This document shows, piece after piece, positions 55,005 to 63,828 of a stretch of 64,000 nucleotides of DNA (position 1 is the stretch's first letter; every line of letters starts with the position of its first letter). Source of the DNA: Arthrobacter sp. zg-Y919 (GTDB lineage: Bacteria; Actinomycetota; Actinomycetes; Actinomycetales; Micrococcaceae). The stretch is from positions 2,170,001-2,234,000 of the forward strand of contig NZ_CP126242.1 in assembly GCF_030142045.1 (NCBI RefSeq). The letters run 5' to 3'. A model generated the notes under the pieces. It had not been told where the DNA came from and made no database searches. It saw only the letters and a program-made list of their open reading frames with translations. Both the position numbers and the translations under genes were made by a program.

Positions 55005-55679
55005 GTGGCCTCCATCTACCAGCAGGTCCTCGGCTCGGAATTCCGCCGGCTGCAGCCGCAGCTACAGGACTATTTCAGCCTCGCTCCGGACGGGGGACGG
55101 TCCGGGGAAGGGCACGGCGTCTTTAGCCGGGCCGGGTGCCCGCGGACATGGCTGCGTCCCGTGCTCCCGCTGGTTCCGGTGACCAACGCCTTCTTCCCGG
55201 AGTACGGGACAAACGTTCCCTTCACGATCCGCAACTATCCGCACCGTGACCCGTGGGGGCGACCGGCGCTGACCGCGGTCCGCAGCTTCGATTTCCCGGG
55301 CAGGACCCGGATCTTCGAGGACACAACGGTCCTGACGGCGCCTGGAATCCTCACTGACTATCTGGGGCGCCGCCGCAATCTTGCCACCGGCCTGCAGCTG
55401 CGGGTGGACGCGGACGGGCACCTGCACATGACGTCCCCCACCAGCCGGCTCTTCCTCGGTCCACTGCGGCTCCCACTGCCCGCCGTCACTGCGGCCGATG
55501 CACAGGTGGAACAGTGGTGGGACGAGGAGCAGCAGCTGTTCCGGATCCGCGCGCGGGTGATCCAGCGGCAGATCGGTACGGTTTTCGAATACGACGGCGC
55601 CTTTAGCTACCGGTACCGGGATTTCGACGGCGTCCTGCCCGCAGACGCCGAACCGGAGCACTGGGAACACCGGACCTAG
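55005..55679 (+). CDS. DUF4166-like protein
   Basis: I take GTG 55005 as the start, with GGGAAAG eight bases upstream, because the family begins near this residue (VASIYQQVLGSEFRRLQPQLQDYF). ATG 54912 would add 31 residues but has no ribosome site; if transcription starts near 54901 it could be used instead. The 224-residue protein shows the DUF4166 pattern: VPFTIRNYPHRDPWGRPALTAVRSFDFPG, LGPLRLPLPA and RVIQRQIGTVFEYDGAFSYRY. Its function is unknown. It ends 21 bp from the convergent MetE-like gene. Confidence 0.8.
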   Translation: MASIYQQVLGSEFRRLQPQLQDYFSLAPDGGRSGEGHGVFSRAGCPRTWLRPVLPLVPVTNAFFPEYGTNVPFTIRNYPHRDPWGRPALTAVRSFDFPGRTRIFEDTTVLTAPGILTDYLGRRRNLATGLQLRVDADGHLHMTSPTSRLFLGPLRLPLPAVTAADAQVEQWWDEEQQLFRIRARVIQRQIGTVFEYDGAFSYRYRDFDGVLPADAEPEHWEHRT

Positions 55680-55700
55680 ACCCGTTCCGGCGGCGCGGGT

Positions 55701-56828
55701 TCACCCCTCGGCGGCCACCTGGTCCAGCGCGGAAGCCGTCTGGGTGAGCCGGGCCAGGACCTTCTGCGCTGCCGCGGGCGAAAGGTCAGCAAGTCCTTCC
55801 GCGGGTGTGAGGCGAAGTGCCGGCAGCTCCTGCAGCGACAACCCCAGCTTCCGCCAGGGACGCAGCACACGCTCGACGAGGACGCTCACCTGGGGCAGTT
55901 CCGTCCCGTTGGCTGGAACGGGCAGGATGCCCAGCCAGATCCTCCGGCCGCCTTCGACAGCTTCCGCGATGCCTTCCCAGTCACGCGCGTCCAATCCGTC
56001 GGCAGCCAGGGCCGCACCCCGCGCTCCGGCGCTGACCGCCAGTTCAAAGGGAGACTGCGTTCCGGACCGGAGCGGGCCGAATGCCTCCGCCCGCGGCAGG
56101 GCAAAGACAGCGTCCGCGCCAGTGGCCTCGACCGCTTCACAGACCTGCTGCCAGGCACCCGACACCTCGGAGGACGGGACGGAACGCAGGGTGCGGTAGC
56201 CGCTGGCGGTGGGGATGCCGCCGACCAGCACCGCGGCGATGTCGGGTTCGTCGATCTGGACGGTGATCCGCGCGCCGGGGGCCGACGACGCGGCCCGGGC
56301 CACGTAGTCCCCCAGCCCGGCAGTGAAGGACTGGAGGAGATCCCGGCGTGCCCCGGCGTCGGACAGTGCCCGCTCACCGTTGTGCAGATAGAGGTTTGCC
56401 GCAAGCGAGAGGGGTCCCCGAAGGGAGATTTTCAGCGCTTCGCCCGTGCGCTCCTCCGCTCCCACGACGTCGGCTAGGACGTTCAGGTCCTGGCCCAGGA
56501 GGGATACCGCGCGCCGGTGGTCCTTGCCGGGGCGGTCCACCAGCCGCCAGCCGTGCGGCTGGATGTCGACGAACAGGTCCACCAGCAGTGCGGCGCTGCG
56601 CCCGAGCGCGTCCGCACCCGGGCCGCGCTGCGGCAGTTCAACAAGGAAAGGCAGGTGGGGATCCCCCAGTTCGCCGCGGACCACCCGGCTGGCCTCGATG
56701 GGATCGGTCCCGGGCCAGCTGCCCAACGCCGTGGCTGTGACCATCCCGTTCCGCGCCTCGGGGCGCGGAACCTCCCGGGCGGCGTCCTGCGGCCCGTTCA
56801 GGTCACTCGCCTGCGGCATCTGTTCCAC
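55701..56828 (-). CDS. MetE-like methionine synthase fold protein, zinc ligands absent
   Basis: The 375-residue protein matches the C-terminal barrel of cobalamin-independent methionine synthase: MVTATALGSWPGTDP, PFLVELPQRGPGADALGR, LKISLRGPLSLAANLYL, VQIDEPDIAAVLVG. However, it has only one cysteine (in QQVCEAVEAT) and no H-x-C pair. The zinc site of MetE (His, Cys, Glu, Cys) is thus missing, and normal methionine synthesis is unlikely. The M. tuberculosis relative is Rv3015c, of unknown role. The start overlaps the chorismate mutase end by 26 bp; ATG 56744 would be a shorter choice. Confidence 0.82.
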   Translation of the reverse strand: MEQMPQASDLNGPQDAAREVPRPEARNGMVTATALGSWPGTDPIEASRVVRGELGDPHLPFLVELPQRGPGADALGRSAALLVDLFVDIQPHGWRLVDRPGKDHRRAVSLLGQDLNVLADVVGAEERTGEALKISLRGPLSLAANLYLHNGERALSDAGARRDLLQSFTAGLGDYVARAASSAPGARITVQIDEPDIAAVLVGGIPTASGYRTLRSVPSSEVSGAWQQVCEAVEATGADAVFALPRAEAFGPLRSGTQSPFELAVSAGARGAALAADGLDARDWEGIAEAVEGGRRIWLGILPVPANGTELPQVSVLVERVLRPWRKLGLSLQELPALRLTPAEGLADLSPAAAQKVLARLTQTASALDQVAAEG

Positions 56829-57198
56829 CGTTGCGGGTCTGGGAAATCGCCTGATGGTGGCGGATGACCTCGCTGATGATGAAGTTCAGGAATTTCTCCG
56901 CGAAAGCAGGATCGAGGTTGGCATCCTCGGCGAGGCTGCGAAGCCGTGCAATCTGCGCCACTTCACGCCCCGGGTCCGCGGGCGGCAGGTGGTGCTCTGC
57001 CTTCAAATGGCCCACCCGCTGCGTTGCCTTAAATCTTTCGGCAAGCAGGTACACGAGGGTGGCGTCGATATTGTCGATGCTGCTGCGCATGGCGAGCAGC
57101 TCCTCCATGACGTCGGGTGCCACTTTCCCCGAAAGGGAACTTGCACGCGGGTCGAACTCAGCGTCCGGTGATTCGCTCATTGGTCCTGTCTGGCTCAT
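56803..57198 (-). CDS. Chorismate mutase, AroQ type
   Basis: The 131-residue all-helical enzyme turns chorismate into prephenate for phenylalanine and tyrosine synthesis. The core is MEELLAMRSSIDNIDATLVYLLAERFKATQRVGHLKAEHHLPPADPGREVAQIARLR: the first Arg, the Lys of HLKAEH and the later Arg/Glu/Gln line up with AroQ active-site residues. It has no signal peptide, so it is the cytoplasmic form. Starts at 57198 or 57180 are both possible. It overlaps the MetE-like gene. Confidence 0.92.
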   Translation of the reverse strand: MSQTGPMSESPDAEFDPRASSLSGKVAPDVMEELLAMRSSIDNIDATLVYLLAERFKATQRVGHLKAEHHLPPADPGREVAQIARLRSLAEDANLDPAFAEKFLNFIISEVIRHHQAISQTRNGGTDAAGE

Positions 57199-57274
57199 TG
57201 GTCCAGTTTAGGTGGACACGGCACCGAACCCGGAGCAGGTTACGCCGGGCTTACCGGCGGGACCCTGGGCCCGG

Positions 57275-58426
57275 TTAGGAAACAGCTGCCGGATCCCACT
57301 CAAGGGAACGGGCCGAGTCGATGGTTGCCTGACCCAGCACGCGGGTCCCCTGATAAAGCACCATGGACTGGCCGGGGGCAACCCCGCGCAGGGGGTCGAC
57401 CAGGCGGACCACAAGCTCCGGGTGCGTGGCTCCGTCCGGTCCGTCGGCCACGTCTTCCATCCAGCCGGTGGCTGCAACGGGGTCGCCGTGCGCCCGGACC
57501 TGCACCCTGCACTCGAACGGTGTCCGGGCAGCGATTTCCGGGATCGGCACTCCGGCCCAGGAGATCTTGATGCCGCGCATCTGGTCAATGTTCAGCAGCT
57601 GCTCGGGGCCGACCACCACCTTGTTTTCCTTCGGGCGGATTTCCAGGACGAAGCGGGGCTTCCCGTCGGCTGCAGGAGTCCCGAGTTTCAGGCCGCGGCG
57701 CTGGCCGACAGTGAACGCGTTCGCTCCCGGGTGGGTGCCGAGCTTTTCGCCCGTCTCGTCCACGATGTCACCCTCGGTCATGTTGATGCGCTCTTCGAGC
57801 CAGCCCCGGGTGTCTCCGTCGGGGATGAAGCAGATGTCGTGGCTGTCCGGCTTGTTGGCCACGGACAGTCCGCGGCTCTCGGCTTCGGCCCGGACTTCGG
57901 CCTTCGACGGCGTTTCGGCCAGCGGGAACATGCAGTGGCGCAGCTGCTCTTCCGTGAGCACGCCCAGCACGTAGGACTGGTCCTTGGCCCAATCGGCGGC
58001 GCGGTGCAGCTCAGGGTTGCCGTCGGCGTTGGTGATCACCTTGGCGTAGTGGCCGGTGCACACGGCGTCGAAGCCCAGCGCAAGTGCCTTTTCCAGCAGG
58101 GCGGCGAACTTGATCCGCTCGTTGCAGCGCATGCAGGGATTCGGCGTGCGGCCGGCTGCGTACTCGGCGACGAAGTCGTCCACGACGTCTTCCTTGAACC
58201 GCTCCGAGAAGTCCCAGACGTAGTACGGGATGCCGAGGATGTCGCAGGCGCGCCAGGCATCCCGGGAGTCCTCGATGGTGCAGCAGCCGCGGCTGCCGGT
58301 GCGCAGGGTGCCCGGCATCCGGGACAGCGCCAGGTGGACGCCGACGACGTCGTGTCCGGCCTCAACTGCCCGTGCCGCGGCCACGGCGGAGTCGACTCCG
58401 CCACTCATTGCTGCCAATACCTTCAT
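57275..58426 (-). CDS. mnmA: tRNA-specific 2-thiouridylase MnmA
   Basis: The 383-residue enzyme puts sulfur on U34 of Lys, Glu and Gln tRNAs. The PP-loop SGGVDS (8-13) binds ATP. C98 in NPCMRC and C199 in HDICFIPDG are the catalytic Cys pair. The C-terminal tRNA-binding beta domains follow ([33 protein letters not shown]). It starts at ATG 58426, overlapping the iscS stop as ATGA, which fits since IscS supplies the sulfur. It is the ortholog of Rv3024c. Confidence 0.97.
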   Translation of the reverse strand: MKVLAAMSGGVDSAVAAARAVEAGHDVVGVHLALSRMPGTLRTGSRGCCTIEDSRDAWRACDILGIPYYVWDFSERFKEDVVDDFVAEYAAGRTPNPCMRCNERIKFAALLEKALALGFDAVCTGHYAKVITNADGNPELHRAADWAKDQSYVLGVLTEEQLRHCMFPLAETPSKAEVRAEAESRGLSVANKPDSHDICFIPDGDTRGWLEERINMTEGDIVDETGEKLGTHPGANAFTVGQRRGLKLGTPAADGKPRFVLEIRPKENKVVVGPEQLLNIDQMRGIKISWAGVPIPEIAARTPFECRVQVRAHGDPVAATGWMEDVADGPDGATHPELVVRLVDPLRGVAPGQSMVLYQGTRVLGQATIDSARSLEWDPAAVS

Positions 58427-59649
58427 GAAGTAAAACCTGTTCCTGCGGTTTGAATGCTGCTTACGTGTCCGGCCATACCGGCCTTCTTGGCCCGCTCATA
58501 CGCTTCGGGCAGTGCTTCCAACAACGTGTCAACGTCTTCGGCAGTGGTTGTATGCCCGAGGCTGAAACGCTGCGCTCCGCGTGCCTCGGTTTCGCTCAGG
58601 CCCATGGCCAGCAGGACGTGGGACGGCCGCGGGACGCCGGCGGTGCAGGCGGAGCCGGTGGAGGACTCGACGCCGGCCAGATCCAGCAGGAAGAGCAGGG
58701 AATCGCCTTCGCAGCCGGGGAACGTAAAGTGCGCGTTGCCGGGCAGCCGGCGCCCGCCGCCGTCGTCGTCCCGCGCACCGCGCAGCACAGCGTCCGGGAT
58801 GGCCCGCTCGACGCCGGTGATGAGGTAGTTACGCAGGGTGCGGAGGCGTTCGGACTCATCCGGCAGATGCTCCGCTGCATCCTGGGCCGCGGCAGCGAAT
58901 GCCGCGATTCCCGCGGTGTCGAGGGTGCCGGAACGGATGTCGCGTTCCTGTCCGCCGCCGTGCTGGACGGGAGTGAGCTTGACCGCCCGCCCGACGACGA
59001 GTGCACCTACCCCTACTGGACCGCCGATCTTGTGGGCACTCAAGGCCATGGTGTCCAGTCCGGCGGCGCGGAAGTCCACCGGCAGTGCACCGAAGGCCTG
59101 CACCGCGTCCGAGTGGACGGGCACACCGAACTCGTGGGCCAGCGCCGCAATGGCCCGGATGTCCTGGACGGTACCCACCTCGTTGTTCGCCCACATGGCG
59201 GTAAGGAGGGCCGTGCTGTCGGCGTTGGACTCAAGTTCCCGGCGGATGGCGTCGAGGGAAATTACGCCGTCGGAGTCCACCGGGATCCATACCGGCACCG
59301 CGCCTTCATGCTTTTCCAGCCACTCGACGGTATCCAGGACGGCGTGGTGTTCGATGCCGGAGACCAGGATCCGGGTGCGGGCCGGGTCGGCGTCGCGCCG
59401 GGCCCAGAAGAGGCCCTTGACGGCCAGGTTGTCCGCCTCGGTGCCGCCGGAGGTGAAAATAATCTCCGAAGGGTGGCAGCCCGCTGCCGCGGCCAGGATT
59501 TCGCGGGAGTCCTCCACCACCATCCGGGCGCGTCTGCCCGAACCGTGCAGGGACGAGGGATTGCCGCTGCGGCTGAGTTCTGAGGTGAGTGCGGCGAGGG
59601 CCGAAGCCGAAATCGGCGTGGTCGCCGCGTGATCTAGGTACACGGGCAC
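58423..59649 (-). CDS. iscS: Cysteine desulfurase (IscS/NifS family)
   Basis: The 408-residue PLP enzyme takes sulfur from cysteine. The cofactor Lys is K207 in ALSAHKIGG; the active Cys is C335 in [17 protein letters not shown] starts the protein, and [15 protein letters not shown] and GIEHHAV are typical. It starts at GTG 59649. Coupled to mnmA, it most likely feeds sulfur to tRNA thiolation. It is the ortholog of Rv3025c. Confidence 0.95.
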   Translation of the reverse strand: MPVYLDHAATTPISASALAALTSELSRSGNPSSLHGSGRRARMVVEDSREILAAAAGCHPSEIIFTSGGTEADNLAVKGLFWARRDADPARTRILVSGIEHHAVLDTVEWLEKHEGAVPVWIPVDSDGVISLDAIRRELESNADSTALLTAMWANNEVGTVQDIRAIAALAHEFGVPVHSDAVQAFGALPVDFRAAGLDTMALSAHKIGGPVGVGALVVGRAVKLTPVQHGGGQERDIRSGTLDTAGIAAFAAAAQDAAEHLPDESERLRTLRNYLITGVERAIPDAVLRGARDDDGGGRRLPGNAHFTFPGCEGDSLLFLLDLAGVESSTGSACTAGVPRPSHVLLAMGLSETEARGAQRFSLGHTTTAEDVDTLLEALPEAYERAKKAGMAGHVSSIQTAGTGFTS

Positions 59650-59655
59650 CAGCTA

Positions 59656-59661
59656 ATTCTA
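59656..59661 (-). promoter_or_regulatory. Putative -10 box of iscS-mnmA
   Basis: On the minus strand TAGAAT ends seven bases before the iscS GTG start, so transcription would begin at about the first codon. That means a leaderless mRNA, in keeping with the lack of a Shine-Dalgarno. No clear -35. Confidence 0.4.
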
Positions 59662-59819
59662 ACGGTCGAAGCGCCTGTAGCCGATTCCGCGGGCTGGGAC
59701 TTTCCTGACGGTGAGCTGTGGCTGCGGCGACACCGGGCCCGGACCGGCCCCAGACCGGACAGAGGTGCCTCATTGCTGTCCCGGAAGCCGGTGCCGGGAT
59801 CCATGGCAGACTGACCCCG

Positions 59820-60551
59820 ATGGAGACCCACAACCCGGCAGCCGCCCGCCTCCTGCCCCGGCAACCCGCCCGGAAGCGGGACGCCGTGATTTCGGACCTG
59901 GCCGCGGTGCTGCTTTCCGCACGGCCCGGTTCCCGCCTGCTCGCAGCGGTCGACGGGGTGGACGGAGCAGGCAAAACCACCTTCGCCGACGAACTCGCGG
60001 CCGCTCTCCGTTCCGCCGCCGGCACCCGGGGCCGTCAGGTCCTGCGGATCGGCATGGACGACTTCCACAATGTCCGCTCGGTCCGGTACCGGCGTGGACG
60101 CCGGTCGCCGGAAGGTTTCTGGCTGGATTCCTACAATCTTGAGCAGTTCCGGGAATACGTCCTGGAGCCCCTCGCCACCGGTGCCGACCGGTTCCGTCCC
60201 CGCGGCCATGACCTTGCCGCCGACGCGGTCCTGGATCCGGAACCGGTTCCGGCCGCCCGCGATGCCCTGGTCCTGGTGGACGGAATGTTCCTGCACCGGG
60301 AGGAACTCAAGGGGTCCTGGGATTTCTCGGTGTTCCTCGACGTGCCGTTCGATGTCAGCGCCGCGCGGATGGCACGGCGGGATGGTGTCCGGCAGCCCGC
60401 GGGAGCGCAGAGGTATGTCGGCGGGCAGCTGCGGTATTTCGCTTCCGCAGACCCCGCCGCACGGGCGGACCTGGTGCTGGACAACGGGGATGAACGGACA
60501 CTGCGGGTCATCTCCGCCGGGGATGCCAGCTACCGCTTGGGCAGCCGATGA
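59820..60551 (+). CDS. Uridine-kinase-like P-loop protein
   Basis: The 243-residue protein starts at ATG 59820 (METHNPAA); the frame extends upstream without protein-like sequence. The Walker A motif lies in AAVDGVDGAGKTTFADELA. GMDDFHNVRSVRYRRGR and GFWLDSYNLEQFREYVLEPL follow the uridine kinase / phosphoribulokinase layout, with the Asp after GMDD expected to bind substrate. VLVDGMFLHREELKGSWDFSVFLDV and ARMARRDG match the later Walker B and lid. The true substrate (uridine, pantothenate, or another) cannot be read. It has no strong ribosome site. Confidence 0.85.
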   Translation: METHNPAAARLLPRQPARKRDAVISDLAAVLLSARPGSRLLAAVDGVDGAGKTTFADELAAALRSAAGTRGRQVLRIGMDDFHNVRSVRYRRGRRSPEGFWLDSYNLEQFREYVLEPLATGADRFRPRGHDLAADAVLDPEPVPAARDALVLVDGMFLHREELKGSWDFSVFLDVPFDVSAARMARRDGVRQPAGAQRYVGGQLRYFASADPAARADLVLDNGDERTLRVISAGDASYRLGSR

Positions 60552-60734
60552 AACTGATCTGCCGGGACCACGTCCTGGAGACTGCGCTGCCCGGACCGGC
60601 AGCGTCCGCGGAACTCTTCATCCTCCGGCAACGCACCGCACCGCCCGGTAGAATTGCCGCACCCGGCCCGGGGGCTACCCCCGGCCCGCCGCCCGACCGG
60701 AACGAGCATGCCGCACCCGCCGAGAGGAACCACC

Positions 60735-61712
60735 GTGAACCCGTCTGACCGGACGCTTTACGAGGTGCTGGGGCTGAAGCCCGCAGCGTCGGCGGTGGAG
60801 ATCAAGGCCGCCTACCGGAAGGCCGCCCGAAGCTCCCATCCGGACCAGGGCGGTACCAGCGAGCGCTTCCACCGAGTCACGGAAGCCTACCGGGTGCTCT
60901 CGGATCCCCGGCGGAAAGCCGCCTATGACCGGCAGCTGGGCCACGGCACGGGTGCAGGCAGTGCCGGTGCGGGCAGCCGGACCGGCGCTCCCGGCACCCC
61001 GGCCGGCCGGGCTGCAGGTACCCGGTCCGCCCCGGAACGTACCGCCGCGGATCTGGACCGGCCGCCGGTGTTTGTCCCGGATTTCTCCCCAAAGAATCCT
61101 CCCCTCATCCCCCTCACCCTGGCGGGCCAGCAGATCCATGGAACGCCGCGCCGTCCCGGTTTCTTCTCGCGGATCGGTTCCCACGCCGCAGGGCGCTTCG
61201 AGGCCGAGAACCGGACGCTCCGCCTGCTGGACCGGGAACTGCTGGAGGACTACCCCGCCGCCCGGCTCGTCAACGGCCTGCACATTCCGGACGCCGGCCC
61301 GCGCGGCGGCAACCTCGACGTCGGCCACGTCCTGCTGGGCGGCTACCGCATGGCCGTCCTGGGTTCCCTGATGGCCTCCCCCGGCAACTACCGGTGGGAC
61401 GGACGGCACCTGCTGCACCGCGGCCGGGAGACCACCACCCTCCGTCTGGCCGATGCTGTGCGGACCCTGCAGATGCGCTTTCCCGAATGCAACGTCACCG
61501 GCTGGCTCGTCCTCCACAGCCCCAACGGCAATCCCTTCGAGCCGATAATCGATTACCCGCCGAATCTCAGCCGGTCAGCGCCCGCGGCCCTGCATGCTGC
61601 CAACCCGGGCGGCCTGCTGCGGGAGCTGCGCCGCTTCTTTGCCGAAGGTCCCCAGCCGAACACCGTCCAGCTGCCGGTGCTGGCACCATTGATCGACGCG
61701 TCCACCCGCTGA
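60735..61712 (+). CDS. J-domain protein with a NERD-like C-terminal domain
   Basis: The 325-residue protein starts at GTG 60735 with AGAGGAA six bases upstream. Residues 5-70 are a DnaJ J-domain: LYEVLGLKPAASAVEIKAAYRKAARS, the HPD tripeptide at 35-37, then YRVLSDPRRKAAYDR. A Gly/Ala/Thr linker follows (about 75-120). The C-terminal part (about 150-320) has EAENRTLRLLDRELLEDYPAARLVNGLHIP, GGNLDVGHVLLGGYRMAVLGS and NYRWDGRHLL, the outline of a NERD nuclease domain. The E-x-K motif after the second strand is missing. It may recruit DnaK; the NERD call is tentative. Confidence 0.75.
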   Translation: MNPSDRTLYEVLGLKPAASAVEIKAAYRKAARSSHPDQGGTSERFHRVTEAYRVLSDPRRKAAYDRQLGHGTGAGSAGAGSRTGAPGTPAGRAAGTRSAPERTAADLDRPPVFVPDFSPKNPPLIPLTLAGQQIHGTPRRPGFFSRIGSHAAGRFEAENRTLRLLDRELLEDYPAARLVNGLHIPDAGPRGGNLDVGHVLLGGYRMAVLGSLMASPGNYRWDGRHLLHRGRETTTLRLADAVRTLQMRFPECNVTGWLVLHSPNGNPFEPIIDYPPNLSRSAPAALHAANPGGLLRELRRFFAEGPQPNTVQLPVLAPLIDASTR

Positions 61713-61753
61713 CCGATGCGTTCGCGTCCCGGGGCCGGGCATAGGATGGTGCT

Positions 61754-62221
61754 GTGTTCCGTATCCTTTTCCATTCCCCTGAAATCCCCGGCAACACGGG
61801 AAACGCGATTCGCCTTGCCGCCATTACGGGAGCCGAGCTCCACTTGGTCGAGCCACTCGGCTTCAGCCTGGAGGACTCGAAGCTGCGCCGCGCCGGCCTT
61901 GACTACCACGACCTCGCCGTCCTCCACGTCCACGCGAACCTGCAGGACGCCTGGAAAGCGCTGAAACCGGAACGCGTGTACGCCTTCACCTCGGACGGTG
62001 ACACTTCCTACACGGATATCGAGTATCGTGCCGGAGACGTCCTGATGTTCGGCCGCGAATCGGTCGGGCTGTCGGACGAGGTGAAGAAGGACCCGCATGT
62101 CACCGCCCGGGTCCGGCTGCCCATGCTGCCGACCCTACGCTCACTGAATCTTGCAAACTCCGCCTCCATAGCCGTTTACGAAGCCTGGCGCCAGCACGGC
62201 TTCGCCGGTGCCCAGCTCTAG
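61754..62221 (+). CDS. trmL: tRNA (cytidine/uridine-34 2'-O)-methyltransferase TrmL
   Basis: The 155-residue SPOUT methyltransferase has the trefoil-knot motifs: FHSPEIPGNTGNAIRLAA, ELHLVEPLGF, LMFGRESVGL and MRSLNLA-like LRSLNLANSASIAVYEA. It methylates the wobble base of leucine tRNAs using S-adenosylmethionine. Length matches TrmL (about 155). The start is GTG 61754 with AGGA about 8 bases upstream. The methyltransferase gene begins 15 bp after. Confidence 0.95.
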   Translation: MFRILFHSPEIPGNTGNAIRLAAITGAELHLVEPLGFSLEDSKLRRAGLDYHDLAVLHVHANLQDAWKALKPERVYAFTSDGDTSYTDIEYRAGDVLMFGRESVGLSDEVKKDPHVTARVRLPMLPTLRSLNLANSASIAVYEAWRQHGFAGAQL

Positions 62222-62236
62222 CGAAGGACACTTCCC

Positions 62237-63037
62237 ATGCCTGAACTCCACATCGGCAACGCGTTCGACGACGGCGCCGCCGACTTTGAGCGGCTCGCGC
62301 CCTCGCTCTGGAATCCCATGGGAAATGCGCTCGTCGCCGCAGCGGACATCACGCTCGGCGACCGGGTCCTGGACGCAGGCTGCGGCAGCGGAGCCACCAC
62401 CATCCCGGCCGCGCAGTTCGCCGGTCCGGACGGCGTCGTCGACGGGGTGGACCTCAGTGCAGGGATGCTGGCCCTGGCCCAGGCCAAGGCAGACACCCTT
62501 GCACTCAACAATGTCCACCTTGCGCAGGCCGATATCGGATCCTGGCACGCAGATGCGCCCTACGACGCCGTGGTCTGCGCCTACTCCCTGTTCTTCCTTC
62601 CGGACATGGATGCCGGAGCCGCACATCTGGTGTCACTGCTCCGCAGCGGCGGGCGCTTCGCCCTCAGCACGTGGGCCGAAGGATCCTGGGAGCCCTTTAG
62701 GGAACTGCTGTGGAAAGCCTGCCTGCAGGAACGGCCCGATCTCGAGGCCCTTCCCCAGTCCGGAGCGGAGAACGCGCAGCGGCTTCAGACCCCTGAAAGG
62801 GTCACGTCATGGCTCGAATCCCTCGGGCTGACGGACATCACCGTGGCTGCTACGCCCGGACAGGTCCAGCTCAATCCGTCCCTCGCCTGGTCACTGGTGC
62901 TCGGCGGCGGTTACCGCATGCTGCTGCCCCGGGACCCTGACGCATTGGAGCGGGTCCGGACGGCGTTCCTCGCAGAACTCGGCGAGGACTTCGCGCTCAA
63001 CACCGACACGCTGATCGCCACGGCGGTCCGCCCGTAG
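62237..63037 (+). CDS. Class I SAM-dependent methyltransferase
   Basis: The 266-residue enzyme has the Rossmann SAM motifs: motif I VLDAGCGSGATTIPAA, the acidic end DGVDLSAGMLALA, DIGSWHADAPYDAVVCAYSLFF and LLRSGGRFALSTWAEG. The layout resembles UbiE/menaquinone-type and small-molecule methyltransferases, but the substrate cannot be told. The C-terminal part (from about 170) is the substrate region. It follows trmL in the same direction and ends at a hairpin before the convergent PIG-L gene. Confidence 0.87.
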   Translation: MPELHIGNAFDDGAADFERLAPSLWNPMGNALVAAADITLGDRVLDAGCGSGATTIPAAQFAGPDGVVDGVDLSAGMLALAQAKADTLALNNVHLAQADIGSWHADAPYDAVVCAYSLFFLPDMDAGAAHLVSLLRSGGRFALSTWAEGSWEPFRELLWKACLQERPDLEALPQSGAENAQRLQTPERVTSWLESLGLTDITVAATPGQVQLNPSLAWSLVLGGGYRMLLPRDPDALERVRTAFLAELGEDFALNTDTLIATAVRP

Positions 63038-63063
63038 CCTGCCGCCCGCGGGCCCCGGGCAGG
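63038..63063. terminator. Hairpin between convergent genes
   Basis: CCTGCC (63038-63043) pairs with GGCAGG (63058-63063); the 14-nt loop between them holds the self-complementary GCCCGCGGGC. It lies just after the methyltransferase stop and before the PIG-L stop. There is no T-run. Confidence 0.4.
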
Positions 63064-63083
63064 AACGGCGGCTGCTGTAACCG

Positions 63084-63827
63084 TCAGAACCCGGCGATGG
63101 TCTCGGGAGTGTTCACGCCAACGGCGTGGAAGGCTTCCGCGCTGGCACCCTCAGGCAGGCCGTGGCGGCGGGCGTTGTCCTGCAGGAACCGGCGCACTGA
63201 AGCGTCCATGCCCTCAATGTCCGGATGCTGGCTGGCGTGGACACGGATGGCCGCCAGTTTGACGTCCACGGTGGAGCTGACATCAACTGCGGTGTTTTCC
63301 CGCCCGCGCGGCGCACCGTAAAACCACAGCCAGGGCACCTTGTACGCCTGGAGTCCGCGCTCCGCGAGTTCGGGATAGGCAAAGGGATTCTCGGCCGCCG
63401 GATAGACCGCCCGGGTGACAATTTCGCCGCAGGCCAGATGGTCGGGATGGCTTGCCTGGAGCCGGTCCCAGTTCCGCTCGGGGTGCATGGACAGCACGAC
63501 GTCGGGACGTACCCGGCGGATCTGCTCCACCACCTGGGCGATCACCGCGTGGGTGGCCTCCAGATAGCCGTCGCGCTCCCCCAGGAAGACGACGTCGCGC
63601 ACGCCTACCTGCCGGGCGGCCTCCCACTGCTCCCCGCTGCGCACGGCGCTGACGCTGGAACGGTCAGCGGGATCGAACCCGCCGGCGTCGCCGGACGTCA
63701 TGATGCAGTAGGTGATTTCGGTGCCTTCACGGGCCCAGCGCGCCAACGTGCCGGCCGCACCGAAGTCGATGTCATCCGGATGCGCGGCGAAAGCCAGGGC
63801 CCGGGCGGGAGCCGACGTCGGGAACAT
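63084..63827 (-). CDS. PIG-L family deacetylase (MshB-like)
   Basis: The 247-residue zinc hydrolase starts at ATG 63827; the upstream frame overlaps etfA. The zinc and catalytic motif AAHPDDIDFGAAGT is near the N-terminus, with the third zinc His in ASHPDHLACG. SGDAGGFDP and FLGERDGYLEAT are typical of MshB/Mca-like and LmbE enzymes, which act on N-acetylglucosamine-type substrates in mycothiol metabolism. It could be MshB itself or a paralog. It begins one base after the etfA stop. Confidence 0.88.
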   Translation of the reverse strand: MFPTSAPARALAFAAHPDDIDFGAAGTLARWAREGTEITYCIMTSGDAGGFDPADRSSVSAVRSGEQWEAARQVGVRDVVFLGERDGYLEATHAVIAQVVEQIRRVRPDVVLSMHPERNWDRLQASHPDHLACGEIVTRAVYPAAENPFAYPELAERGLQAYKVPWLWFYGAPRGRENTAVDVSSTVDVKLAAIRVHASQHPDIEGMDASVRRFLQDNARRHGLPEGASAEAFHAVGVNTPETIAGF

Positions 63828-63828
63828 G

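Noticed and set aside
60548-60748. 66-codon frame overlapping the uridine-kinase-like stop as ATGA
   Set aside because: It has low-complexity Pro/Ala content, runs into the J-domain gene, and has no family look. The overlap seems accidental.
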